DNA from: CAYPIE01 sp964410665
GTDB lineage: Bacteria; Planctomycetota; Planctomycetia; Gemmatales; Gemmataceae
Assembly (NCBI GenBank): GCA_964410665.1
Contig: CAYPIE010000005.1
Span: forward strand, 62,001 to 126,000
Direction: 5' to 3'
DNA: 64,000 bases
The position numbers and the translations under genes are program-made. Positions 43,892 through 52,951 of this stretch are shown here, piece after piece. The stretch's first letter is position 1; each line of letters starts with the position of its first letter. The notes below the pieces were generated by a model that saw nothing but the letters and a program-made list of their open reading frames with translations, was not told where the DNA came from and ran no database searches.

Positions 43892-44719
43892 CTACGCAGA
43901 GGGCTGACAGCGGGGGCAATAGTGGGAAGAGCGACCGGCTAACCGGACCATGGCAATCGCACTGGTTCTGCATCGTGGGCAGGGTGCTCCCGCTTGACCG
44001 TAGACACAAAACTCGGCCTGATAGCCGCCTTGCAGCCCGGAACCACCAATGTAATTGCGGATCGTGGATCCACGGCAGTCAATGGCCCGGCGGAGCACAC
44101 GCACTAACGCTTGCAACAACCGCTCCGCTTGAAGGACTGTCAGCGAAGAGGCACGCATCTCCGGATGCAGTTGTGCCTGAAACAACGCCTCATCGGCGTA
44201 AATGTTCCCAACACCTGCGATCACCTGCTGGTCGAGTAACACGGCTTTGAGACAACGTTCCGTTCCCGACAAAGCGTTCTGCCAGCCTGCGGGAGTCCAA
44301 TCAAATGGTTCGGGACCCAATCGCTGACTCAGAAATCCGTCGAGGCCCTGCTCACTAGCAAACCAAGTCACGCTACCGAATCGACGGATATCTCGGAAGC
44401 GGAGTTCCTCGGCCGCCCCATCCAGAGGAAAAACTAGATGCGTATGTTCCAGTCGCGGCGAGGTGGTTGGGGCTACGGTCAGCTGGCCGGTCATGCCAAG
44501 ATGCACCAACAAACGACCGGTCGTCGACAGATCCACGATCAGCCATTTGCCACGCCGACGGATCTCAACGATGCGAGCTCCTACCACCTGGTCGGCCCAA
44601 CAGGATTGCCAAGGACGTCGCAAAGGCTGCGGACCGCACCAAACACCGAGCAGATGGCGACCAATCACCACCGCTCGCAAATCGCGCCGTACCGTTTCTA
44701 CTTCGGGTAATTCGGGCAT
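43892..44719 (-). CDS. mutM: Formamidopyrimidine-DNA glycosylase
   Basis: A 275-residue base-excision repair enzyme that removes 8-oxoguanine and formamidopyrimidines. It begins MPELPEVETVRRDL, with Pro2 as the catalytic nucleophile after Met removal and Glu3. It has VGNIYADEALF, the H2TH region, and a C-terminal zinc finger with CPRC and CPRC pairs (GAPCPRCRTS and SHYCPRCQ). The start is fixed by Pro2, so the extra 20 in-frame codons upstream are excluded. The haem kinase follows by 12 bases. Confidence 0.94.
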   Translation of the reverse strand: MPELPEVETVRRDLRAVVIGRHLLGVWCGPQPLRRPWQSCWADQVVGARIVEIRRRGKWLIVDLSTTGRLLVHLGMTGQLTVAPTTSPRLEHTHLVFPLDGAAEELRFRDIRRFGSVTWFASEQGLDGFLSQRLGPEPFDWTPAGWQNALSGTERCLKAVLLDQQVIAGVGNIYADEALFQAQLHPEMRASSLTVLQAERLLQALVRVLRRAIDCRGSTIRNYIGGSGLQGGYQAEFCVYGQAGAPCPRCRTSAIAMVRLAGRSSHYCPRCQPSA

Positions 44720-44806
44720 CCTGTCGATTCTTCTACCACAGAGCAGCGGGTCATCCGGAGCAGCCCAAGTCAGACTCACCGAACGCGTTTCGGGGAACCA
44801 CCAGCA

Positions 44807-45715
44807 TTATCCCACAAATTGTTGGATATACCGCTTGCTCTGACGTAGTGCGCGTTGTCGGTCCTGAAGGGAGCCTTCGTACGCCCGATCCTCGACCTCA
44901 ATACAGATCGGCCCCTTATAGTTTGCTTCACTCAACGCCGAGAAAAACGGACGCCAGTCGACCGCACCTAACCCAGGGATTTTCGGGGTCTGCCAGCCCA
45001 AGCCAAGGATGCCCACCTCGTACAGACGGTCGGGATCGATCCGAGTATCTTTGGCATGTGCATGCACGATGCGGCTACCAAACTCGCGGATACAGCGAGC
45101 ACAATCGATTTCCTGCCAGATCAAATGCGAGGGATCAAAATTCAAGCCAAAGTGGCGACTGGGGATCTCGCTAAACATCTGCCGCCAAACCGCCGGGGTC
45201 GCAGCCAGATTGGTTCCCCCAGGCCATTCGTCCAGACTGAATAACATCGGGCAATTTTCAATCGCAATCGTGACCTGGTGTTCTTCGGCAAAGCGTACCA
45301 AAGGCGGCCAGATGGCTTGGAACATTGGCCAGTTTGCTTGCACCGATTTACCTGGATCGCGGCCGATAAACGTCGTCACGGTGGAAACGCCCAGTTTAGG
45401 GGCGGTCTGGATGACCTTGCGGAGATGGTCAATCACAAAGGTCCGGTGTTCGGGATCGGGATGTAGGAAATTGGGATAGTAGCCGAGCGCAGAGATACTG
45501 ACTCCGTGGATGCGGGTCAAATTTTGAATGTGAACGATCTGATCATCATTGCAAGCGGTGACATCGATGTGGGTCACTCCAGCGTAACGCCGCTCTGCCT
45601 GGCCCGGGGGCCAGCACATCACTTCAACACACTCAAATTCCTCATCCGCCGCGAAGGCCAGCACCTCCTCGAGCGTCTGTTCGGGCAAGATTGCGCTGAC
45701 AAAACCCAGTTGCAT
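44807..45715 (-). CDS. Sugar phosphate isomerase/epimerase (AP-endonuclease-2 TIM barrel)
   Basis: A 302-residue TIM-barrel protein of the xylose-isomerase-like family. Metal-ligand segments visible are IAIENCPML (Glu), FGLNFDPSHLIWQ (Asp/His), HAHAKDTRID (His/Asp) and ICIEVEDRAYEG (Glu). Start at 45715 with GAGGAG six bases upstream. It follows the Gfo/Idh/MocA gene by 43 bases on the same strand, a common pairing in sugar or inositol-like catabolism. The substrate is unknown. Confidence 0.87.
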   Translation of the reverse strand: MQLGFVSAILPEQTLEEVLAFAADEEFECVEVMCWPPGQAERRYAGVTHIDVTACNDDQIVHIQNLTRIHGVSISALGYYPNFLHPDPEHRTFVIDHLRKVIQTAPKLGVSTVTTFIGRDPGKSVQANWPMFQAIWPPLVRFAEEHQVTIAIENCPMLFSLDEWPGGTNLAATPAVWRQMFSEIPSRHFGLNFDPSHLIWQEIDCARCIREFGSRIVHAHAKDTRIDPDRLYEVGILGLGWQTPKIPGLGAVDWRPFFSALSEANYKGPICIEVEDRAYEGSLQDRQRALRQSKRYIQQFVG

Positions 45716-45758
45716 GTCCACTCCTCGACATCCTGGTGGGAAACCTCTGAAGGATCCG

Positions 45759-46910
45759 TTATATCCGAACCCAGCGTTGTTCAACATGGCTTTGCAGAAT
45801 CGCAGCACATAATCGGACTTCGCGGTCCCCATCCTGGAAAGTTGGATAGGGTAACTCGACGGGACGGCACTCACGAGCATCCTTCGAGTCGATCGAGGCA
45901 TAGATTGCGCGAAACAGTTGCTTAAACGTATCCGGAAAACCTTCGGCGTGACCGGGCGGATAGTTGGTGTAGTCGCGCACCGCAGGGTGCAATTGTTGCG
46001 GATCGCGGGTGATCAGGGCGTTGGGTTCGGCCCGACGACCCACCCACAAGTCGTTGGGAACCTCGCTATTCCAGGCCAAGCAAGCTTGTGCTCCAGCCAT
46101 TTCGAAACGCAGACAGTTCTTGCGACCTGCAGTCACCTGGGAAACGGTCAAGCAACCACGCGCTCCCCCATGAAAGTGCAGTAGGATCGATCCTTGATCC
46201 TCGGTGTTGATCGGCACGGGTTGCCGCGCATCGGTCGCGGCAGTCTGGAAAGTTTCCATCGAGCCACGGGGTGCTTGGCGAACCACGTGAACGGTTTGCA
46301 GATCCGCGCACACCGACTCCACCTCCAGGCCGGTGATAAACTGAATCAAATCCAACCAGTGGGTACCAATATCGGCGACCGCACGTAAGGCACCTCCCGT
46401 TTCGGCAACCACCCGCCAGTTAAAGTCGGTGTCGAAGAGCAACCAGTCCTGTAAGTAGGAACCCAGGATATGATAAATGGGTCCGACCTTGCCGTCTTGC
46501 ACCCACTGCCGGGCTTCCAGGCAAAGAGGATAGAAACGGATGTTATAGCAAACGGCATGAATGACACCGGCTTTTTGTGCAAGGGACAGCAGTTCGCCGG
46601 ACTCCTCAGGGGTCATCGCTAACGGCTTCTCGCACACCACATGTTTGCCTGCGCGAAGCGTGGCTTTGGCCTGGTCGTAGTGATATCGGTTTGGCGAGGC
46701 AATATGCACGACTTCGACCTCGGGGTCGCTTAACAATTCTTGCAGGTCAGCATAGCCGCGAGGGATGTGCAGGGCTTGGGCCGCGGCCTGACTTTTTGCC
46801 GGAGAGGACGCCAATATCCCGACAACCGGTTGTCCCAGCCGTCGGAGGGCTTCGACGTGAACCGGTCCAATCAAACCGGTTCCAATTACTGCTGCTCCAT
46901 GCGATCTCAT
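45759..46910 (-). CDS. Gfo/Idh/MocA family oxidoreductase (cytoplasmic)
   Basis: A 383-residue NAD(P)-dependent dehydrogenase. The Rossmann motif is AAVIGTGLIGPVH, followed by VHIASPNRYHYDQAKATLRAGKHVVCEKPLAMT with the EKP Lys, and ADIGTHWLDLIQFITG with the active-site Asp/His. No signal peptide. Start at 46910 chosen at the Rossmann strand; the open frame extends 26 codons upstream. First gene of the pair with the TIM-barrel isomerase. Confidence 0.88.
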   Translation of the reverse strand: MRSHGAAVIGTGLIGPVHVEALRRLGQPVVGILASSPAKSQAAAQALHIPRGYADLQELLSDPEVEVVHIASPNRYHYDQAKATLRAGKHVVCEKPLAMTPEESGELLSLAQKAGVIHAVCYNIRFYPLCLEARQWVQDGKVGPIYHILGSYLQDWLLFDTDFNWRVVAETGGALRAVADIGTHWLDLIQFITGLEVESVCADLQTVHVVRQAPRGSMETFQTAATDARQPVPINTEDQGSILLHFHGGARGCLTVSQVTAGRKNCLRFEMAGAQACLAWNSEVPNDLWVGRRAEPNALITRDPQQLHPAVRDYTNYPPGHAEGFPDTFKQLFRAIYASIDSKDARECRPVELPYPTFQDGDREVRLCAAILQSHVEQRWVRI

Positions 46911-47014
46911 GATCGTTTTCTCCAGCCCTGTTGATTTTCCTGGCTCTTTGGAACCGATATTATGGGATAAATGGAAGGTGGGGTGCAAATCTCCAAAAGC
47001 AAAGAGGTTTCAGT

Positions 47015-47791
47015 ATGCGTTGGTTCACGAGCTTGCTCGGCCTATTGGCTCTGGTCTGCAGTGCTCAGGCCCAAGGGGTCGGCGTTGGGGGCGGTGGCGG
47101 CGGTACCACCATCGGTGGTGGTGGCGGTGGCTTCGGCGCTGGAGGAGGCGGCGGTGGCTTCGGTGGTGGTGGTGGTGGCGCTACCGGGCAAAATCTTGGC
47201 TTCGAAAGCCTTGCTGCGTTAGTTCAAACGACTTCCTCAACGGCGAGTACCGCGATTACCGAGAGCAACCCGTTTCGTGCCACCTTTGCGAATCCCTTCT
47301 TCCCGGGACGCCCAGGCAGTACCAACATTAGTCAGCTTGGGGGTTTCGGCGAGCCTCTCTTTACCATTGGGACCACCACAGGTGGTGGGGGCGTTGGGGG
47401 AGGCGGAGCAGGTGTGGGCGGAGCGACTGGCACCGGCTTTGGTGGTGGACGAGGCCCAGGTGGCTTACCCGGCGGCACCGCCACCGCCGGCGTGGGGAAT
47501 CTTGGGACTCCGACGTCGCCGAGCACCGCACGCGTTTCCTATGCGGCCACCGTCCGCTTCCCGACCAATCTTGCCACGGGAACGCGCCTACAGAATCGTG
47601 TCCAATCGGTCATCTCACGTTCTACACGCCTGAGCAACCCCGCCGCGGTGCGAATCCTGGTCCAAAACCGCGACGTGCTGCTGCGTGGGCCGGTGCGTGA
47701 CCAGGACGAAGCTCGGTTGATTGAAGGCCTTGTCCGTCTCACTCCAGGCGTGCGACGCATTGTGAATCAGTTACGTTTTGAGCGGCCATAA
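47015..47791 (+). CDS. Exported glycine-rich protein with C-terminal BON-like domain
   Basis: A 258-residue protein with a signal peptide (LLGLLALVCSAQAQG), two low-complexity glycine stretches (about 23-55 and 122-170) and a C-terminal domain of about 75 residues (VQSVISRST..VRILVQNRDVLLRGPVRDQDEARLIEGLVRLTPGVRRIVNQL) that fits a BON domain, which binds phospholipid or envelope components. Start at 47015, RBS GAGG. A -10-like TATTAT lies at 46958-46963. The glycine-rich DNA produces long shadow frames, which I ignore. Confidence 0.75.
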   Translation: MRWFTSLLGLLALVCSAQAQGVGVGGGGGGTTIGGGGGGFGAGGGGGGFGGGGGGATGQNLGFESLAALVQTTSSTASTAITESNPFRATFANPFFPGRPGSTNISQLGGFGEPLFTIGTTTGGGGVGGGGAGVGGATGTGFGGGRGPGGLPGGTATAGVGNLGTPTSPSTARVSYAATVRFPTNLATGTRLQNRVQSVISRSTRLSNPAAVRILVQNRDVLLRGPVRDQDEARLIEGLVRLTPGVRRIVNQLRFERP

Positions 47792-47814
47792 CGCGGTGGG
47801 TCCGGATCGCTCCA

Positions 47815-48291
47815 TCAAACGAGCTGGAACGGAGAGTTCGGATCATCTTCGTGGCGGATTTCGTCGACTGGTTCTTTTTTGGCGACCCCACGGTAGAGTC
47901 GATTTGGACCATTGAAGACAATGCCGGAAACTTCCCCCACGTTTTGGTAAGCGTGAACGACTCCGACCGGGACGATCACGGCCATGGGGGTGTCTTGCCC
48001 CACGATCCGTACTTCTTGGTGACGGTAAGTAGGGGAGTCGGAGCGGTTATCCCAGACGACCATTTTAAAGTTCGACGGCCCAATGAACGCGAAATAATCT
48101 GCTTGATCGACGTGCTCATGGGGCCCCCGGGCGATACCTGGTTCGGTCATGGACATATAGGCCATGACCGGATGGAACACTTCGGGAAGCTCATCTTCGC
48201 GAAACAGTTCACAAAGCCAACCACGCGCGTCGCGATAAAAGGTCAACGGCTTCCAAATCACCCCTTGGACTGGGCCAGACACAAATTCCAT
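47815..48291 (-). CDS. RmlC-like cupin (dTDP-4-dehydrorhamnose 3,5-epimerase family)
   Basis: A 158-residue cupin. The N-terminal ITFYRDARGWLCE-type pattern (here PLTFYRDARGWLCELFRED), MTEPGIARGPHEHVDQADYF with the metal/catalytic His region, and VPVGVVHAYQNVG match the RmlC superfamily. It is shorter than true RmlC (about 180 residues) and lacks the canonical RGLHxQ spacing, so it may be a nucleotide-sugar 3- or 5-epimerase relative or ketoisomerase. It follows mutS by 28 bases. Start at 48291; a longer open frame upstream belongs to mutS in another frame. Confidence 0.75.
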   Translation of the reverse strand: MEFVSGPVQGVIWKPLTFYRDARGWLCELFREDELPEVFHPVMAYMSMTEPGIARGPHEHVDQADYFAFIGPSNFKMVVWDNRSDSPTYRHQEVRIVGQDTPMAVIVPVGVVHAYQNVGEVSGIVFNGPNRLYRGVAKKEPVDEIRHEDDPNSPFQLV

Positions 48292-48319
48292 AGCGAGTCT
48301 CCGGAGACGCCAATTGGGC

Positions 48320-50896
48320 TTATTCTCCCGGATTGTGCCGTTCCACCGGCGGAACGTCAATTGCATCAAATAGGTCCGGTTCGGGTCGGGCTTGACGGCG
48401 TCGGCGGGAACGCTCGGGCGGAGCCACGACTTCCACCCCCACCGGGTGGCGACCTTGGGGGTCTCGCGCAGCGGGAGCGGCTGGCGGAACGGCCACGGGA
48501 GGAGGTTGTTGCCGCGCTTCCAATTCGCCGAGCACGTCTTGGGCACGCTGGATCACCGAACCCGGGACGCCAGCAAGTTTGGCAACATGGATGCCATAAC
48601 TCTTATCGGCATTGCCCGGTGCGATTTTGTGAAGGAAGACCACTTCGTCCGCCAGTTCCCGAACCTCAACGTTATAGTTTCGCAGGCCCGGTAAGCGCTC
48701 GGCCAGCTGGGCGAGTTCATGGTAATGCGTTGCGAATAAGGTGCGTGCTCCAACCGTATCGTGTAAATGCTCAGTGATTGCCCAGGCCAACGAGACACCA
48801 TCGTAAGTGCTTGTCCCTCGGCCGATCTCATCGAGGATCACCAGACTCTTGGACGTGGCATTGTTGAGGATATTGGCAGCCTCGGTCATTTCGACCATAA
48901 ACGTACTCTGGCCGCGGTTGAGCTCATCACTGGCTCCAACCCGAGTGAAAATCCGATCGGTCAGGCCGATGGTCGCCGCCTGGGCAGGGATGAAGCTGCC
49001 AATATGTGCCAGCAATGTGAGCAGAGCAACCTGGCGGATAAACGTACTCTTGCCCGCCATGTTGGGGCCGGTGATCAACCACAGCATGCCTTGCTCGGTA
49101 CTCAGCTGCACATCGTTGGGCACAAAGGATCCATGCGGTAGCAGTTGTTCGAGCACCGGATGACGGCCTTCGCGAATGGCGAGCACAGGTTCATCAACCA
49201 GGGTAGGACGGGTGAGATTCCGCAGTGCCGCCAATTCTGCTAAGGAAATGAGGAAATCGACTTGGGCCATCACCTCGGCACTACTCAGCAAGCGGAGGGT
49301 CTCACTGGCGACCTGCTCACGGAGCTGGACAAAAAGTTCTTGCTCGAGTTCGAGCATTTTTTCTTCCGCGCTGAGAATTTTCTCGGAGTATTCCTGGAGG
49401 TCGGGGGTGATGTAGCGGATGGCATTTTTTAACGTCTTCTGGTGCCGGTACTCGTCCGGGACTTTGGCGGTATGGACATTGGTCACCTCAATATAATATT
49501 TGTCGACGTGATTATAACCAATTTTGAGGCTCGGAATATTGGTGCGAGTGATCTCTTGGGCCTGATACTGGGCCAGCCACCCCTTGCCGTCCCGAGCCAG
49601 CTTGCGGTACTCATCGAGCTCGGCGTGGTAGCCTTCCCGGATAATTCCACCCTCTTTCATTTGCACAGGTGGACAATCGACCAATGACGCATCCAGGGTG
49701 GCGCGAAGATCGGCGCAGAGTTCAAGCGATGCTTCAAGTTCTCGTAAGCGAGTGGACTGTCGCCTGGAAAGTTTCGCCTTGAGCTGTGGGAGTAGTTGAA
49801 GGGTTTTGGCCACCGCCCCCAAGTCTCGTGGGGTGGCCCGGGCGGTGCTGACACGTGAGGTTAATCGTTGGAGATCATAAGCAGCCGCAAGAAGCTCACG
49901 GAGTTCAGAGCGGAGCCGGTGCTCATGCAGCAGTTCCTCCACGGCATCGAACCTGGCTTCGATGGCTGTACGCTGGGTCAGCGGAGCCAGCATGGCATCG
50001 TGGAGGTAGCGGGCCCCCATGGGTGTCACCGTACGGTCGAGCATCGCTAACAACGATCCCTCGCGACCATTCTCCCGAAGCGTTCGGGTTAATTCCAGAC
50101 TGCGACGTGTGACCTCGTCGAGGACAACAAAAGCGTTCTGGTGATACGGTTGTAACTGCCGAAGATGCCCCAGTGTGGAGCGAATGGTTTCCTGTAAATA
50201 GCGGAGCAAACCCCCAGCAGCGATCAAGCAGGGTTGCCCCTCGGTAAAGCCAAAACCGGTCAGCGTCAGGACGCCGAAATGGGTCTTTAACGCTGTCACT
50301 GCCGTACTCGGGTCAAATGTCCAGTCCGGTCGTGGCGTCATGGTTCGTGGTAACAGACTCTGCCACGTTTCCTGGAGACTGGCATGGAGCTGTTCAGGAA
50401 GGGCACATTCCGCGGCATCCAGCCTCGCGAGTGCGTCAGCCAGTTGTTCTCGATGGACATCGGTTGCGAAGAACTCACCCGTCGATAGTTCGACCCAGGC
50501 CAGACCAAATAGATGCCGCTGCTGGCATAAGGCGATCAGGAAGTTCGATTGACGTGGGTCAAGGAGTTCCTCCTCGGTGAGTGTCCCAGGCGTAACGATC
50601 CGCGTCACCTCCCGTTTGACCAAGCCCTTGGCGGTTGCGGGGTCCTCGACCTGATCACAAATGGCGACTCGATGACCTGCCTGGATCAGCCGGTGGAGAT
50701 AACCTTCCAACGCATGATGTGGGATGCCGGCCATCGGGATCGACTTGTCGCGACTGGTAAGGGTCAGCCCGAGTAAACGGGCAGCGACTTCGGCGTCTTC
50801 CTCAAATAGTTCATAAAAGTCGCCCATCCGGAATAGCAGCAACATACCGGGATGGCGGTCTTTGGCGTCATGGTATTGTTGCATCATCGGCGTCAT
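48320..50896 (-). CDS. mutS: DNA mismatch repair protein MutS
   Basis: An 858-residue mismatch-recognition ATPase. The N-terminal mismatch-binding domain has LLFRMGDFYELFEEDA with the Phe-x-Glu motif; the ATPase has Walker A ITGPNMAGKSTF, Walker B VILDEIGRGTSTYDG and ATHYHEL. Length and order fit MutS1. The last 70 residues are Pro/Arg-rich, unlike the usual tetramerisation tail, and probably disordered. MutL is not in this window. The cupin gene follows by 28 bases. Confidence 0.96.
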   Translation of the reverse strand: MTPMMQQYHDAKDRHPGMLLLFRMGDFYELFEEDAEVAARLLGLTLTSRDKSIPMAGIPHHALEGYLHRLIQAGHRVAICDQVEDPATAKGLVKREVTRIVTPGTLTEEELLDPRQSNFLIALCQQRHLFGLAWVELSTGEFFATDVHREQLADALARLDAAECALPEQLHASLQETWQSLLPRTMTPRPDWTFDPSTAVTALKTHFGVLTLTGFGFTEGQPCLIAAGGLLRYLQETIRSTLGHLRQLQPYHQNAFVVLDEVTRRSLELTRTLRENGREGSLLAMLDRTVTPMGARYLHDAMLAPLTQRTAIEARFDAVEELLHEHRLRSELRELLAAAYDLQRLTSRVSTARATPRDLGAVAKTLQLLPQLKAKLSRRQSTRLRELEASLELCADLRATLDASLVDCPPVQMKEGGIIREGYHAELDEYRKLARDGKGWLAQYQAQEITRTNIPSLKIGYNHVDKYYIEVTNVHTAKVPDEYRHQKTLKNAIRYITPDLQEYSEKILSAEEKMLELEQELFVQLREQVASETLRLLSSAEVMAQVDFLISLAELAALRNLTRPTLVDEPVLAIREGRHPVLEQLLPHGSFVPNDVQLSTEQGMLWLITGPNMAGKSTFIRQVALLTLLAHIGSFIPAQAATIGLTDRIFTRVGASDELNRGQSTFMVEMTEAANILNNATSKSLVILDEIGRGTSTYDGVSLAWAITEHLHDTVGARTLFATHYHELAQLAERLPGLRNYNVEVRELADEVVFLHKIAPGNADKSYGIHVAKLAGVPGSVIQRAQDVLGELEARQQPPPVAVPPAAPAARDPQGRHPVGVEVVAPPERSRRRRQARPEPDLFDAIDVPPVERHNPGE

Positions 50897-51084
50897 GGGC
50901 TACCGCGCTCCGAAGGAATATGATCTTCTGTTCAGTTGCTGAATCGGTCAGTGTAGCAGTTCGCTTTGGCGGAGAGCAAGCGACGTAGCCCCGGGGATGG
51001 GAGGTGAATGCACGGACTGGGGCATCGAGTGACGGGACATTTTTGGACCCGGTTTCGATCGAGCTGACTTGAATCGGCCTATGA

Positions 51085-51510
51085 TTAATCGGCCTGACGG
51101 ACCTTCGACATCTGGATAGTTTTGCCTTCGTCCGAAAAAGAAACCACATCCATGACGCGGCGGATGAGGAAAAGACCGCGGCCACATGGTCGCTCAAGAT
51201 TTTCGGGAGCGGTGGGATCAGGAACTTCTTCCGGCTGAAAACCCGTTCCTTGGTCGCTTATCATCACTTCGAAGTGACTCGAACAAATTTCATAGCGAAC
51301 GACGACGGGTTTGTCGGGGTCGAGTTGATTACCATGCTTGATCGCGTTGACTAAAGCTTCCTCAACGGCGAGTTTGATATGGAAGATGTCGCGCTCGGCA
51401 AATTGCTGGACCTGAAGGAGTACTTCAATTTCCGCTTGTAAGCGTCGCACTTCATTTAAATCGCTCGGGATTGTCTGGTCACGGACAATCCGATCGTTGG
51501 TACAACTCAT
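51085..51510 (-). CDS. Anti-sigma regulatory factor, RsbW/SpoIIAB-type kinase
   Basis: A 141-residue GHKL ATP-binding protein: N-box AVEEALVNAIKHGN, G1 ISDQGTGF, G2 PCGRGLFLIRRVMDVV. Such proteins phosphorylate an STAS antagonist and hold an alternative sigma factor. The STAS gene lies 108 bases upstream on the same strand, giving the classic pair, but no sigma factor is adjacent. Start at 51510 (MSCTNDR); an in-frame start at 51603 would add 31 residues. Confidence 0.85.
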   Translation of the reverse strand: MSCTNDRIVRDQTIPSDLNEVRRLQAEIEVLLQVQQFAERDIFHIKLAVEEALVNAIKHGNQLDPDKPVVVRYEICSSHFEVMISDQGTGFQPEEVPDPTAPENLERPCGRGLFLIRRVMDVVSFSDEGKTIQMSKVRQAD

Positions 51511-51618
51511 GGCCACCTGCCGGTTGAAACGCTCGAAACGGTTGCCCGTGAGGTGGGGGATCTCCTCGGTGGGCGGCCGGAAACACGCTTGCGGGTCCCG
51601 CATGCGGTTTCCAACGCT

Positions 51619-51972
51619 TCAAAAAGACTGCAAACCTGATTGTTCGTCCGGGAAGATCTCGAACAATTTTTCCAAGTTCGTGATGACAAATATCTCGCGA
51701 ATGTCGTTCGAGATCCCGCACAGCGCCAGCTTGCCCTGAACACCTTGGACTTTGTTGCGAAGCGAGATCAGCTTTCCCAGGGCAGCACTGGACATGAAAT
51801 CGACATTGCTGAAGTTCAGCAACAACTTACTTTTTCCCATCTCATCGACCAGTCGGATCAACTCTTCACCGATGGCGTTAATATTGTTTTCGTCGAGAAT
51901 TTTCTTGTCAACGAAATGGACGACCGTAATTTCCCCGATGTCTTCTACTTCCAGGTGACGTCGGCGGCTCAT
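51619..51972 (-). CDS. STAS-domain anti-sigma factor antagonist
   Basis: A 117-residue SpoIIAA/RsbV-like protein with the STAS pattern ITVVHFVDKKILDE...LLLNFSNVDFMSSAALGKL. A Ser of the SS pair is the expected phosphorylation site for the RsbW-type kinase encoded next. Start at 51972 has GGAG eight bases upstream; ATG 51996 is less favoured. The pair forms a partner-switching module. Confidence 0.88.
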   Translation of the reverse strand: MSRRRHLEVEDIGEITVVHFVDKKILDENNINAIGEELIRLVDEMGKSKLLLNFSNVDFMSSAALGKLISLRNKVQGVQGKLALCGISNDIREIFVITNLEKLFEIFPDEQSGLQSF

Positions 51973-52146
51973 AATCAAATCTCCGACAAGGCCCATGCGT
52001 CGCTGGTGACGTCCGGGGAGTCAATCGTATCGAGAGTCTGCGAGATCGTGGTCATACTGCCATTGATTCTTCTAGGCGATCTGGGAAGTGTCAAGGTGAT
52101 TGTGGGAAATCCCTTGCGACCACGAACCGTGCCACACCGGTCAAAC

Positions 52147-52191
52147 CAGCGAACCGCCCACTTCCCATAACGGGGGGTGGGCGGTTCGCTG
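52147..52191 (-). terminator. Strong hairpin terminator downstream of the pseudo-receiver gene
   Basis: CAGCGAACCGCCCAC (52147-52161) and GTGGGCGGTTCGCTG (52177-52191) are perfect 15-base arms; five more inner pairs (two G-U, three G-C) leave a five-base loop. It begins 27 bases after the stop of the minus-strand gene at 52219. The following minus-strand sequence GTTTGACC has only a short T run. Confidence 0.6.
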
Positions 52192-52218
52192 AAGTGAAAG
52201 AAGGTCGGGCAGGAGAAG

Positions 52219-52668
52219 TTACTCGGACCGCTGCCGGGGCACGCCAAGTAGTCCTGCCAACTGGGGTAGGGAAATGGTCTCGGCGACCACGGTGACACCG
52301 GCGAACTCGGCCAGACGATCCATGTTCGGAGTCACTTCGGGTGCGACCAAAACGATCGGCAGCTCTTGCTGATCAACGCGCAACTTCGCTGCGGTCAACC
52401 AGCCCGATTCCCAAGGCGTGCTCAGGGGAAGGACGACGGCTTGCGGTCGGTACTGGGTCATCACCTTGCGTAAGGCCCGAGCATCCTTGGTGGTGATCAT
52501 GGTGACATGCTGGGCATGCAGGTAATCCCATAGGTTCTCCGCCAGGATGGATGGAGGGAGAGTAGAAACAATCATTTGGGTGTTGTTCCCTGATGGGCCC
52601 TGCCACACCTGCGAATCCGCAAAGCCTGGCGTAAAGCCTATGCACGGATTAATGGAGAAGGAACACAT
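52219..52668 (-). CDS. Degenerate receiver-like protein
   Basis: A 149-residue protein. From residue 32 the strand/helix pattern resembles a CheY fold (MIVSTLPPSILAENLWDYL, QYRPQAVVLPLST, ELPIVLVAPEV, VTVVAETISLPQLAGLL), but the acidic pocket after strand 1 is missing and the phospho-acceptor position reads Leu/Pro instead of Asp. It is therefore a pseudo-receiver by appearance. The ATG at 52668 has AAGGA six bases upstream. It lies upstream of the STAS/RsbW pair but is followed by a strong hairpin, so it is probably transcribed separately. Confidence 0.55.
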   Translation of the reverse strand: MCSFSINPCIGFTPGFADSQVWQGPSGNNTQMIVSTLPPSILAENLWDYLHAQHVTMITTKDARALRKVMTQYRPQAVVLPLSTPWESGWLTAAKLRVDQQELPIVLVAPEVTPNMDRLAEFAGVTVVAETISLPQLAGLLGVPRQRSE

Positions 52669-52951
52669 AAACTATCCTTCGTGAGACAACCTACTCGCTA
52701 GTAATCCCCTGTTTATTCGCCGGGGTCAGGGTGCGATTTGTGTCCATGACGAAAAACGCACGGTTGGGTGGTTTACGCTTGCTTCACTGCTTGCAGCGGG
52801 CTAGAACGAACCCCATCCCTCAGACTAGACGGGATACTCCGGTATTTGGTTCAGGCACTTCGGTCAAACTCACCGTTCCTTCCTGCCTGGACACGTCCTC
52901 CGGGTGAAACTCCATCCGGTTCCGAACAACCGTCCCAGGAGTCTCCAGCCG

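Noticed and set aside
46971..47633. Long glycine/arginine-rich frames around the BON gene
   Set aside because: They are shadows of GGN-rich codons in the secreted BON protein, which alone has a signal peptide, RBS and C-terminal domain.
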